DNA of 64,000 nt from the NCBI RefSeq assembly GCF_029223885.1, contig NZ_CP119409.1, positions 3,434,501 through 3,498,500 of the forward strand, written 5' to 3'. Of the stretch, positions 17,054 to 25,138 are shown piece after piece. The position numbers and the translations under genes are program-made. This stretch comes from Pararhizobium gei (lineage in GTDB: Bacteria > Pseudomonadota > Alphaproteobacteria > Rhizobiales > Rhizobiaceae). The notes under the pieces were generated by a model that was not told the DNA's origin, did not search any database, and was given only the letters and a program-made list of their open reading frames with translations. Numbering within the stretch: position 1 is the first letter of the stretch; each line of letters starts with the position of its first letter.

Positions 17054-18696
17054 ACTCGAACACTGGCAGCGATGTCGATGATCTCGTCGACCTCTTCGAG
17101 AACGCACCCTGCGGCTATATCTCGGCCGCACCGGACGGGCGCATCATGCTCGCCAACAAAACGCTGTCCTTCTGGCTTGGCGTGTCCAGCGACAAGATTG
17201 TCGGACGCAAGTTTATCGATTTCCTGACCATGCCGGGCAAGATCTATTTCGAGACGCATTTCGCGCCGTTGGTGGCGATGCAGGGGGCATTCAACGAAGT
17301 CGCTCTCGACATGGTGAAGGCGGATGGAACCCGTTTGCCCGTGCTGGTGAACGCGGTTGCGCGTATCGCCGAGGAGGGAGCCGTCCGGTTTATCCGGATT
17401 ACCATCTTCAACGCGACCGACCGGCGCCGCTACGAAAGGGAACTGCTTGAAGCGCGAGCGGCGGCAGAGCGTGCGGCGACGGCGCTGAAGGACCTGAACG
17501 CAAGCCTGGAAGAACGTATCGCAAGGGCCGTGCATGAAAAGATCACGGCTGAAAGCGCGCTTCATCAGGCGCAAAAGATTGAAGCGCTCGGTCACCTCAC
17601 AGGTGGCGTTGCCCATGACTTCAACAACATGCTTGCCGTGGTGATCGGTGGCCTGAGCATGGCGCAACGACGAATGGCGAAAGGCGCGTTTGACGACCTC
17701 CCCAAACTGCTTGCCTCTGCCCTGGATGGCGCAAACCGCGCCGCGACGCTGACCCAGCGGCTTCTTGCCTTTTCCCGCCAGCAGCCTTTGTCGCCGGAAA
17801 CCGTGGATGCCAACAAGCTGGTTGCGAACATGGCAGAGATTCTTGCCTCCACTCTCGGCGAGACCATCCAGAAGGAAACGGTGCTGGCGGCCGGATTGTG
17901 GCGGACCAAGGCCGATGCCAACCAGTTGGAGAACGCCGTCCTCAATCTCGCCGTCAACGCTCGGGACGCCATGCCCGATGGCGGCAAGCTGACGATCGAA
18001 ACCGGGAATGCGTATATTGATGAAGCATATGCGGCGGCCCATGACGTTGCGCCTGGCCAGTATGTAATGATTGCGGTCACGGATACCGGCTGCGGCATGC
18101 CGCCGGATATCATCACAAAAGCGGTCGACCCGTTTTTTACGACCAAGCCGGTCGGCAAGGGAACCGGCCTTGGCCTTAGCCAGGTCTTCGGTTTTGCCAA
18201 GCAGTCCGGCGGGCATATGAAGATCTACTCAGAGGTCGGCATCGGCACGACCATCAAGATCTACCTGCCCCGTGAATATGAACCGGACGATGCCGTGCAG
18301 TCCATTCGAGATGAGAGCGTGCCGCGAGGATCTGCGCGCGAGGTCATCCTTCTGGTAGAGGACGACGCCAGCGTGCGCGAAGTCCATACCCGGATGCTGG
18401 AGGAACTGGGCTACGGGGTGATGCCTGTCGATGGTCCGGTTGCGGCACTCGCCGCCATTGACGAGCGCCCGGATGTCAGTCTGCTGTTCACAGATATTGT
18501 CATGGCACCAATGAATGGCCGCATGCTGGCGGACGAGGCGCGACGCAGGCGTCCGGGGCTGCCGGTTGTTTTTACGACAGGGTACAGTCGCAATGCGGTC
18601 GTCCATAACGGCGTGTTGGATCCCGACGTCATCTTCTTGCAAAAGCCCGCCACGCTCGGGGACATCGCCCGCAAACCGCGAGCCGCTCTCGATTAG
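17050..18696 (+). CDS. PAS-domain hybrid histidine kinase paired with RsbQ
   Basis: The 548-residue cytoplasmic protein has a PAS domain at about residues 8-125, a short coiled coil (about 130-170), a HisKA dimerisation domain with phospho-accepting His189 in GGVAHDFNN, an HATPase domain (NLAVNARDAMPDGG, DTGCGMPP, GTGLGLSQVFG) and a C-terminal receiver with Asp482 in LLFTDIVM and Lys in LQKP. The PAS part resembles that of RsbP (GKIYFETHFAPL, RLPVLVNAVAR), although RsbP ends in a phosphatase instead. No membrane segment is seen. It overlaps the rsbQ-like gene by 4 bases. No output regulator gene adjoins, so its target is unknown. The last residues (ATLGDIARKPRAALD) differ slightly from typical receiver ends. 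Confidence 0.9.
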   Translation: MNSNTGSDVDDLVDLFENAPCGYISAAPDGRIMLANKTLSFWLGVSSDKIVGRKFIDFLTMPGKIYFETHFAPLVAMQGAFNEVALDMVKADGTRLPVLVNAVARIAEEGAVRFIRITIFNATDRRRYERELLEARAAAERAATALKDLNASLEERIARAVHEKITAESALHQAQKIEALGHLTGGVAHDFNNMLAVVIGGLSMAQRRMAKGAFDDLPKLLASALDGANRAATLTQRLLAFSRQQPLSPETVDANKLVANMAEILASTLGETIQKETVLAAGLWRTKADANQLENAVLNLAVNARDAMPDGGKLTIETGNAYIDEAYAAAHDVAPGQYVMIAVTDTGCGMPPDIITKAVDPFFTTKPVGKGTGLGLSQVFGFAKQSGGHMKIYSEVGIGTTIKIYLPREYEPDDAVQSIRDESVPRGSAREVILLVEDDASVREVHTRMLEELGYGVMPVDGPVAALAAIDERPDVSLLFTDIVMAPMNGRMLADEARRRRPGLPVVFTTGYSRNAVVHNGVLDPDVIFLQKPATLGDIARKPRAALD

Positions 18697-18779
18697 GAGC
18701 CACGCATTCGTCCGTGCATGAATGGCACTTCGCACCTGAATTCAGTCGTGCACTGCGGCTTTTGGATCGAGCGGATCAA

Positions 18780-19718
18780 TCAATCTGATGCGGCCGAATA
18801 GGCTTGGGCAATGTCTGCCATGACTGAAAGTGCGAGCGCATTCGCATCGCGCGCCGGTCCGAACATTCCGATCGGCGCCTTGATCAGATCTGTCTGGGCA
18901 CGTGAGAAGCCGAGTGCCCACAGCGCCGCGCAGCGACGCTCATGCGTTCGCTTGCTGCCGAGCGCACCGATATAAAATGGTTTTCCGCGCAGCCCCGCCA
19001 ACAGCCAGGGCAGTTCCTGGTCGAGATCGTGAAACAGCAAAGCGACGGCTGTGTCCTGGTCGATGACGCTCGTGTCGAAATTCTGGGAGGTCTGATCGAA
19101 GGACAAGACTTCGAATTTCGAGGCAAGAGCAACCCTGGATGCTGTTGCAAGTTCGATCCCGCGTCCGCAAAGTATCAGCCGGAGCTTCGGCTTGTAGGAT
19201 CGCATGAAGGACGGCTCGCTCCAGGTGCCCGCTGCTTTCCCCTGTGGCTTGACCGCAGTGATCGCCTGCACGCCGGGATCGTACCGCAGAGTGATCCTCT
19301 TGCGCTTCTGAAGAGCCGACAAAATTTGGCGGAGCGGCTTCACGTCCTTGACGACATGGATCGCCAGTGTGATGCCTCCGCCGCAGGGAAGGACGATGTC
19401 GAAGAACTGCGAGCCTTCGCCGAGGCGGAGGTATCTGTCCATGCCTTTGTTGATTGCCGCAACCGCCTCCGCAGCGACCGCCGCTTCGGTACAGCCGCCC
19501 GAGACATAGCCGCAATAGGCGCCGTCACCGCGGACCGCCATCTGAGCGCCGAGTGCGCGCGCAGCCCCTCCCCGGATCTCGACAAGTGTCACTAGCGCAC
19601 TGCCATATTTTGTCTCGGCACCATCGGCCGCATACTTGACGATCGCCTCGGCGTCATCGGTCATGAAGGCGCAGAATGGCACAGGTGGAGTGTGAAGCAT
19701 GGAAAGCGGCGTCGGCAT
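18780..19718 (-). CDS. XdhC/CoxI-family molybdoenzyme maturation protein
   Basis: The 312-residue protein has the XdhC N-terminal domain (LVTLVEIRGGAARALGAQMAV, GYVSGGCTEAAVAAEA) and the C-terminal Rossmann-like XdhC_C domain (LRLILCGRGIELATA, YIGALGSKRTHERR). XdhC binds molybdenum cofactor, promotes its sulfuration and inserts it into xanthine dehydrogenase and related hydroxylases. The cofactor-binding PCGGGI motif is present. The divergent neighbour is a MocA-like nucleotidyltransferase, a usual partner. No xdhA/xdhB or coxL/M/S genes are present in the window. An AGGA site lies 8 bases before the ATG. Confidence 0.88.
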   Translation of the reverse strand: MPTPLSMLHTPPVPFCAFMTDDAEAIVKYAADGAETKYGSALVTLVEIRGGAARALGAQMAVRGDGAYCGYVSGGCTEAAVAAEAVAAINKGMDRYLRLGEGSQFFDIVLPCGGGITLAIHVVKDVKPLRQILSALQKRKRITLRYDPGVQAITAVKPQGKAAGTWSEPSFMRSYKPKLRLILCGRGIELATASRVALASKFEVLSFDQTSQNFDTSVIDQDTAVALLFHDLDQELPWLLAGLRGKPFYIGALGSKRTHERRCAALWALGFSRAQTDLIKAPIGMFGPARDANALALSVMADIAQAYSAASD

Positions 19719-19947
19719 GCGGGGATCCTAACACGTTGGACCGCTACGGCAATGCGCTGTTGCAGTGGTCATCTCACCCGACCCGGATTTTCCAGCATGA
19801 TTGGAAGGCTGAAAATGCGGCTTCTGACGTCGTTCAGGGTATCGCTGCTGGTCGAAGAGCCTCACGCGCGCTATCTGCTGTCCTGGTGGACAGAGGGCAG
19901 TCACATGCTGCAGCATAACATCTTGGGCGAGGCCGATCACGGAGCCG

Positions 19948-20592
19948 ATGGTAGCAGACCGAGAAAACATGCAACATCGCGATAGCATTTCGGTCGCAGC
20001 CATCTTGCTGGCGGCGGGACAGGCACGTCGCATGGGAGAAAACGGTCCGCATAAGCTGCTGGCCGAGTTCGATGGTATGCCGCTGGTACGGCGTTCTGCA
20101 GCCGTCTTGCTGGCCTCGAATGCGACCCCGGCCATTGCCGTGACAGGGCATCGGCGGGACGATATCGAGCAGGCCTTGGCGGGCCTTGGGATCGACATTG
20201 CATTCAACCCATTCTACCGGACCGGCATGGGCAGTTCGGTCGCTTGCGGGGTGTCGCATCCTCAAATTGCCGGGTGCGATGGTGTGCTTGTCATGTTGGC
20301 AGATATGCCCGGCATCATGACCGAGCATATCGATAGTCTGGTATACGCCTTCCAGCGCTCGGGCGGAGAAGTCATCGTGCGTGCCGGTTTTCGCGAGAAG
20401 CCCGGACATCCCGTCGTATTCCCCAAAGTGCTCCATAAAGATCTGAGGGCACTGACAGGCGATTTTGGCGCACGAAAGCTGATTGTCGAAAGCAACCTCC
20501 CGGTCGCGACGATCGATATCGGTCCTGCAGCCTTGCTTGATGTCGATACCCCGATGGCCATTATCGAAAATGGAGGCGTATTGCGCACTTGA
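19948..20592 (+). CDS. MobA/MocA-like molybdopterin nucleotidyltransferase
   Basis: The 214-residue protein belongs to the MobA-like NTP-transferase family that attaches CMP or GMP to molybdopterin. It shows the nucleotide-binding AAILLAAGQARRMG loop (usual form LAAGxSxRMG), KLLAEFDGMPLVRR, the metal-binding LADMPGI, and a C-terminal DIGPAALLDVDTP. Together with the divergent XdhC gene it suggests MocA-type activity, making the cytosine dinucleotide cofactor of the xanthine dehydrogenase family. The 229-base region between the two genes holds no other gene. Start could also be the ATG at 19969. The substrate enzyme is not in the window. Confidence 0.82.
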   Translation: MVADRENMQHRDSISVAAILLAAGQARRMGENGPHKLLAEFDGMPLVRRSAAVLLASNATPAIAVTGHRRDDIEQALAGLGIDIAFNPFYRTGMGSSVACGVSHPQIAGCDGVLVMLADMPGIMTEHIDSLVYAFQRSGGEVIVRAGFREKPGHPVVFPKVLHKDLRALTGDFGARKLIVESNLPVATIDIGPAALLDVDTPMAIIENGGVLRT

Positions 20593-20734
20593 GCCGCCTC
20601 ACAGGCGCCCGCTCAGGATAACTGCCGATTCCGTCGACTTCGACGTCTGTCCAGTGACATAAGAATTTCATTCACTGCCGGAGCGAGCATGGCGCCATCT
20701 TCAGGCGCGTGCTGAACTTTTCATCGTTGAAAAG

Positions 20735-20811
20735 TGGTAGCGGGAGAGGGACTCGAACCCCCGACCCCAGGATTATGATTCCCGTGCTCTAACCAACTGA
20801 GCTACCCCGCC
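20735..20811 (-). tRNA. tRNA-Met (anticodon CAT)
   Basis: A 77-base cloverleaf on the minus strand ends with an encoded CCA (20735-20737 on plus as tgg). The acceptor stem GGCGGGG pairs with TCCCGCT, the D-arm has GCTC/GAGC, the anticodon stem CGGGA/TCCTG encloses the loop ATCATAA with anticodon CAT, and the T-loop is TTCGAGT. The body resembles the elongator tRNA-Met of rhizobia rather than tRNA-Ile2 or initiator tRNA. Confidence 0.96.
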
Positions 20812-20972
20812 GCCGCGACGAAAACTGCAGCTTTTGCCGCGTTGCCATCGTCAGATGGCGGCTTATAAGGTGCGGTTCATGCCGGTGTCAAGCCGAGCCG
20901 TTTTAAAAAATCGACGCTTTCCAAAGCGGCTGGACGGTTAAGGGGACTGCTCCAGCATCCCAATGCGTGACG

Positions 20973-22178
20973 TCAGGCTGCGGCGACCGTTTGCAGCAGA
21001 TCGCGCAACGCGGCTTGCGCCGCGGGCTCCCGTTCGGACCTCAGGATGAAGCCGCCGCCATAAACCCGTGCGTCTTCGCCTGTACCCGAATACAAGGCGC
21101 AGGCCTGGCCGGGCGCGACACCTGCCTCCCCGTCCAAGAGGTCCACGAAAATGCCACCGGCATCGGCATGCAGAACGGCCGGGGCCGGCTGCCGGGTGGA
21201 GCGAACTTTTGCGAAACAGGAGAACCCGTCTTTCGCCATAGTGCCAATATCGTCGTCGCCGAGCCAGTTTACGTCGCGCAGATAAACCCGGCGGGTTTCA
21301 AGCGCTTCCTTCGGGCCAACGATCACCCGGCGCGAGCGTGCGTCGAGATGGACGACATAGAGCGGCTCGCCGGTTGCAACGCCGATGCCGCGGCGCTGTC
21401 CGATCGTGTAATGCAGAATACCGTCATGCCGGCCGAGAACCCGGCCGTCCAGATGTACGATATCGCCGGCCAGAGACGCGTTCGGCTTCAGCTTTGAGAC
21501 AATATCGGAATATTTCCCCTGCGGCACGAAACAGATGTCCTGACTGTCAGCCTTCTTGGCGACGACAAGACCCATGTCTTCAGCCAGCGCGCGCGTTTCC
21601 GACTTGGTCAGATGACCAAGCGGAAACCGCAGATAGTCGATCTGCTCCTGTGTGGTGGCAAAGAGAAAGTAGCTCTGGTCGCGATCCGCGTCGGCCGGCC
21701 GGTACAGCGCGCGGCGTCCGGGCGCGCCTGGACGGGGATGGGCCTTGGAGCGGATATAATGGCCGGTCGCCAGTGCATCGGCACCGAGGTCACGCGCCGT
21801 TGCCAGGAGATCCGCGAACTTCACCGTCTGATTGCAGGCAACGCAGGGGATCGGCGTTTCGCCGGCCACATAGCTTTCGGCGAAGGGATTGATCACCGTT
21901 TCGCGAAAGCGCTGCTCATAATCGAGGACATAATGCGGTATGCCGAGTACGTCGCAGACGCGGCGGGCATCGTCGATGTCCTGTCCGGCGCAGCAGGAGC
22001 CGGCGCGATGGACAGCCGCGCCATGGTCGTAGAGCTGCAGGGTGATGCCAAACACATCATATCCCTCACGCTTCAAAAGACCGGCAACGACGGAGGAATC
22101 GACGCCACCGGACATAGCGACGACGACGCGCGTTTCTTCGGGCTTGCGATTAAAATCTAGACTGTTCAAGGCTTCCAT
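20973..22178 (-). CDS. mnmA: tRNA-specific 2-thiouridylase MnmA
   Basis: The 401-residue enzyme activates U34 of tRNA-Glu, -Gln and -Lys with ATP and transfers sulfur to make 2-thiouridine. The PP-loop is [13 protein letters not shown], the first catalytic Cys is in [10 protein letters not shown], and the second in [15 protein letters not shown]-type motif appears as ALATGHYIR. The C-terminal beta-barrel follows ([16 protein letters not shown]). ATG at 22176-22178 fits the family start; longer upstream in-frame sequence is not expected to be translated. It lies just after the tRNA-Met locus in sequence but the two are separate units. Confidence 0.96.
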   Translation of the reverse strand: MEALNSLDFNRKPEETRVVVAMSGGVDSSVVAGLLKREGYDVFGITLQLYDHGAAVHRAGSCCAGQDIDDARRVCDVLGIPHYVLDYEQRFRETVINPFAESYVAGETPIPCVACNQTVKFADLLATARDLGADALATGHYIRSKAHPRPGAPGRRALYRPADADRDQSYFLFATTQEQIDYLRFPLGHLTKSETRALAEDMGLVVAKKADSQDICFVPQGKYSDIVSKLKPNASLAGDIVHLDGRVLGRHDGILHYTIGQRRGIGVATGEPLYVVHLDARSRRVIVGPKEALETRRVYLRDVNWLGDDDIGTMAKDGFSCFAKVRSTRQPAPAVLHADAGGIFVDLLDGEAGVAPGQACALYSGTGEDARVYGGGFILRSEREPAAQAALRDLLQTVAAA

Positions 22179-22326
22179 CCGGCACTGAGCGGGCGTCTGG
22201 TTACGCCCTGTGCGACCATACCCTGTTTCCAGCAAGCGGCCAACACCCCGGCAAAGCGGGCTAGGTCCTACCCCCACTCATATAGAAAGTCTCATGGGCT
22301 CGAACAAGAGTGCCGGCGCAAGCTGA

Positions 22327-23067
22327 TCAGATCAGCTTCAGGCGCATGGCCCGGGCGATGGCCTGCATTCTGTTGACGGCATCAAGCTTGCGTGTCGCCG
22401 TCTTGAAATAGCTTGAAACCGTATAAACCGAAATCCCGAGAATGATGGCGATTTCGTCGCTGCTTTTTCCAGCGGCTGCCCAGCGTAGACATTCGGTTTC
22501 CCGGGCTGAAAGTTTTTCGCGCTGGGATGCCGCTGGCCTGAAGGTCTTTTCCAGGATTTCGAACAATTGCACGAGCGTGAGATAGAGATCGGCGGTCTCC
22601 TGCCGGCCCGGCTCCCGACGTTCACCGGACAAGAGCGCCACGAAGGCCTCGCCTTCGGTGCTGTGAAGCAGGACTGCAAAGGCGTGGCGGCCAATGCACG
22701 TGGTGAGCAGCTCCGCCGGCAAAGCAACGCCGTCGGGTTGTGCCAAAAGATCGATCGTCTGGCCGAACACCGGCAATTTGGTCCGCCGGAGACGCTCTAT
22801 CAGTACGCAGCCCTGGAATGTCACGGCGGCGTCGTAGTCGCGAACCGTGTTGGAGGGCCAGTTGCTGAGAACCAGGTGCCCTGCAAAACCCTGATGGTCC
22901 CCGAACGGCATCCGGGCAATCATAAACTGGCTGAAGCCGAACCGCGCGGCGCACTGGCGCATCAAATGAGTGACTTCATATTCCGTGCGGATTGTGGAGG
23001 GCCCTTTTCCAGAGACAAAATCGTCATAGGCATCGCTGTGCAGGGAGGATTTTTCAGAAACTTTCAT
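22327..23067 (-). CDS. LuxR-family orphan regulator
   Basis: The 246-residue protein has an N-terminal autoinducer-binding-like domain (about 25-165) and a C-terminal GerE helix-turn-helix (LSARETECLRWAAAGKSSDEIA, residues about 180-240, followed by VYTVSSYFKTATRKL). In the N-terminal domain the LSNWP tryptophan is kept, but the usual Asp-Pro pair that contacts acyl-homoserine lactone is replaced by GC (VTFQGCVLIERL), so the ligand may differ or be absent. No luxI-type synthase is nearby. The start MKVSEKSS at 23065-23067 is chosen over a longer N-terminus. mnmA follows 148 bases downstream on the same strand. Confidence 0.87.
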   Translation of the reverse strand: MKVSEKSSLHSDAYDDFVSGKGPSTIRTEYEVTHLMRQCAARFGFSQFMIARMPFGDHQGFAGHLVLSNWPSNTVRDYDAAVTFQGCVLIERLRRTKLPVFGQTIDLLAQPDGVALPAELLTTCIGRHAFAVLLHSTEGEAFVALLSGERREPGRQETADLYLTLVQLFEILEKTFRPAASQREKLSARETECLRWAAAGKSSDEIAIILGISVYTVSSYFKTATRKLDAVNRMQAIARAMRLKLI

Positions 23068-23249
23068 ATATCTCACGACCTGCCGGCCATTCGCCGGCAC
23101 CTTCGAAATCCGCCAACGCCGATACCCGCAGCGCAAACCGTCCCCAAAGGGCGCCGGTTAAACGGCGCCTCGAAGGGCGATCAAAACAACGGCTCGAAGA
23201 TCGGGGGGCGATAGGGCGCCGCTTGGCACCCGGAGCATCAGGATGATGT

Positions 23250-23326
23250 CTCCCTTCAGTTAAGGGAGCCTATCTAGCAAATTTCACCTTTGATTATATG
23301 AATATATCTGCATGGCTCCTATGCAG
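23250..23326. promoter_or_regulatory. Two short dyads in the 462-base region between the LuxR gene and sciP
   Basis: Dyad 1 is ctccctt/aagggag (23250-23256 with 23262-23268). Dyad 2 is ctgcat-7-atgcag (23308-23326), a 19-base symmetrical element of lux-box size. They flank an AT-rich stretch 180-260 bases upstream of the LuxR start. The rest of the 23068-23529 gap holds no convincing gene. Confidence 0.35.
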
Positions 23327-23529
23327 CAGCACCCGCCCCAGGCGCTACAACGATGAAATTCACCGTCACGCTCAAACGCAGCGACCTTGCGCCGCCCCGC
23401 GTCGTCAACATCAGCTTTGCGCGGAAGTCTCTAAAATTATGAGCAAATTGTTACCACTGGCTTAGGCAAATGTTAAATGTGGCAGAGTAAGTTGTCTGGA
23501 TATGGTCTTGAGTATGTGTAGAGAGTCCA

Positions 23530-23805
23530 ATGACCGAAATGATACGACCCCGCGTGAAATATGTCATCGGTCCCGATGGCAGTCCTTTGACGATTGCAGA
23601 TTTGCCGCCCGCCAACACCCGTCGCTGGGTTATCCGACGCAAAGCTGAAGTCGTCGCAGCCGTTCGCGGCGGGCTTCTGAGCCTGGAAGAAGCCTGTGAA
23701 CGTTATACCTTGACCGTAGAAGAATTCCTGTCCTGGCAATCATCGATCAGCGACCACGGTCTTGCCGGACTTCGGACAACCCGCATTCAGCAATACCGCC
23801 ACTAG
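23530..23805 (+). CDS. sciP: SciP-like CtrA inhibitor (DUF1153)
   Basis: The 91-residue protein is a DUF1153 helix-turn-helix protein. It begins MTEMIRPRVKYVIGPDGSPLT and has the characteristic LPPANTRRWVIRRKAEVV and LSLEEACERYTLTVEEFLSW. In Caulobacter, SciP binds DNA and blocks CtrA from recruiting RNA polymerase in G1. The location 1.3 kb before ctrA, in the same block as chpT, supports the assignment. A GANTC methylation site (23523-23527) lies 2 bases before the ATG and a TTAA at 23473-23476, which fits cell-cycle control. No other start is plausible. Confidence 0.92.
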   Translation: MTEMIRPRVKYVIGPDGSPLTIADLPPANTRRWVIRRKAEVVAAVRGGLLSLEEACERYTLTVEEFLSWQSSISDHGLAGLRTTRIQQYRH

Positions 23806-23937
23806 CGGCGCAGTTGCTATACACGTCTCGGGCGGCAGTCGTGAAACGGCGGGCCGCCCGCAGCATTTTGCACTTCACACGCCCTCGCCCTGCGGGCAAG
23901 ATGCTGTCGATGCACACTGCAAAAGACGGGGCGGGAA

Positions 23938-24219
23938 ATGCAAATCGAAAAGTCGGACGATGGCGTCCATGGCCGCTACAGCCTGTCGGTTGATGGCCAA
24001 ACAGCCGAAATGACCTATTCCAGATCATCACCGCATCTGATCATCATCGACCACACTGCGGTTCCCGACGCATTGCGCGGCAAGGGCGTCGGCCAGGCGC
24101 TGGCAGCCCATGCGGTAGCGGACGCGCGACAGGGCGGTTGGAAGATCATACCTCTGTGCCCGTTCATGCTGGCGCAGGTACGACGTCACGCGGAATGGCG
24201 CGACGTCGTTGCGGCCTGA
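23938..24219 (+). CDS. Small GNAT-type N-acetyltransferase (YjdJ-like)
   Basis: The 93-residue protein is a minimal GNAT domain. It contains a Tyr-rich beta start (GRYSLSVDGQTAEMTYSR), the IIDHTAVPDALRGKGVGQAL acetyl-CoA-binding core with the R/Q-x-x-G-x-G/A pattern (RGKGVG) and the terminal WKIIPLCPFMLAQVRRH typical of the YjdJ group. The substrate is unknown. A ribosome site GGGGCGGG is near. It lies between sciP and the fliJ-like gene and ends before a strong terminator. Confidence 0.88.
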   Translation: MQIEKSDDGVHGRYSLSVDGQTAEMTYSRSSPHLIIIDHTAVPDALRGKGVGQALAAHAVADARQGGWKIIPLCPFMLAQVRRHAEWRDVVAA

Positions 24220-24276
24220 GCCAAAGGCAGTTGCGCAGCGGTCTCGACGTTTTCCAAACACCGTTTTCCGAAATGC

Positions 24277-24322
24277 GAAAGCCCTTCTCACGAACTCTCA
24301 CAAGTCCGTCAGAAGGGCTTTC
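24277..24322. terminator. Bidirectional hairpin terminator
   Basis: A 12-bp perfect stem (gaaagcccttct 24277-24288 with agaagggctttc 24311-24322) encloses a 22-base loop between the convergent GNAT and FliJ-like genes. Confidence 0.7.
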
Positions 24323-24344
24323 ATACTGATCCGTCGTCCCTTCG

Positions 24345-24695
24345 TCAGGCGCGCATACGCGTGCCGCCGTCCCGCTCCTCGAGAGCTGTTGCCTTGGCGA
24401 ACTCCGCTTGGACTTCCTCCAGGGCCAGCTCTGCCGCATCCTGCTGAATTTTCAGTTCGCGAACCGAAACCTGCAGGTTGTCGGCCCTCTGCCGCGCCGC
24501 CTTGGCGAAAGTCGGATAGGCAAAATGCGAAGGATCCGTAATCCCCGATTTCTTTTCCTCGAACGTGATCTGGTTTTCCAATTCCTTGGTCATCCGCTCA
24601 AATTCGGCCATCATCATTTGAAGCTGGTTCAACTGACGCTGTTTCTCCTTCACCTGAAATTCCTTCAGGCGAACAAGGCTCTCACGTGACTTCAT
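24345..24695 (-). CDS. fliJ: FliJ-like flagellar export chaperone
   Basis: The 116-residue protein is almost wholly alpha-helical and coiled-coil in appearance (SLVRLKEFQVKEKQRQLNQL, FERMTKELENQITFEE, ADNLQVSVRELKIQQDAAEL), and has the length and charge of FliJ, the part of the flagellar ATPase complex that escorts export chaperones. In alphaproteobacteria a fliJ-like gene often lies next to ctrA. The ATG at 24693-24695 has GGAG 8 bases upstream. Sequence identity within this family is low, so the assignment rests mainly on shape and place. It is transcribed divergently from ctrA and shares the long control region. Confidence 0.75.
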   Translation of the reverse strand: MKSRESLVRLKEFQVKEKQRQLNQLQMMMAEFERMTKELENQITFEEKKSGITDPSHFAYPTFAKAARQRADNLQVSVRELKIQQDAAELALEEVQAEFAKATALEERDGGTRMRA

Positions 24696-24780
24696 ACGCA
24701 ATACTCCGTGGATGCGAGACCCCGGTTACCGGATTATGACCCGTTCAACCGACCTATCCTGTCGGAAAATAAAAAAATCC

Positions 24781-25045
24781 CAGCGATCTTAACAAAATCC
24801 TACCGCTGGTAACCTTTCGTTTACGGGCATCGTTAATCATAGGGACGATCATTTAAGGGTCGGTAAATGACAAACACCAAATTTGATGTTCGTCATAGAA
24901 TGAGTCGAATGAGTCGGATAGCGCGACTTCTTAATGTCGAAGATTAAGAAAGCGATTTCGGATTAGCGTGCAAAAACAGGGGAATGCCAAAAATATTTAA
25001 CAATTTCTACTCTCTTGCCAGAGTGAATCAGAATTTGTTAACCAT
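24781..25045. promoter_or_regulatory. ctrA/fliJ control region with GANTC and TTAA motifs
   Basis: The 443-base gap between the divergent fliJ-like and ctrA genes has no coding frame. It contains GANTC sites at 24902-24906, 24911-24915 and 25025-25029, which are targets of the CcrM cell-cycle methylase. TTAA half-sites lie at 24789, 24833, 24853, 24931, 24944, 24997 and 25038, the last as TTAACCAT (25038-25045), which matches the extended CtrA half-site. Methylation-timed transcription and CtrA autoregulation, as in Caulobacter, are inferred. Confidence 0.6.
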
Positions 25046-25138
25046 TTACTGGCAGCCTCCAAATCAGGCAACGACTGGATCCGTATCGCGTAAGACGGCC
25101 ATCACACGACCTTCGCGGCGGCGGAAAAGGGGACAATT

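Noticed and set aside
17050..18696. Calling the PAS kinase a general-stress PhyR/EcfG-type sensor
   Set aside because: It lacks the HWE/HisKA2 signature and no phyR, nepR or ecfG gene is nearby.
20735..20811. tRNA as a tRNA-Ile2(CAU) substrate of TilS
   Set aside because: The acceptor stem GGCGGGG and body match elongator tRNA-Met rather than tRNA-Ile2, which normally begins GGGCC in this group.
23353..23442. 29-codon frame MKFTVTLKRSDLAPPRVV in the gap between the LuxR gene and sciP
   Set aside because: No ribosome site before the ATG and too short to judge by codon use; it may be the remnant of a gene start. Not called as a gene.
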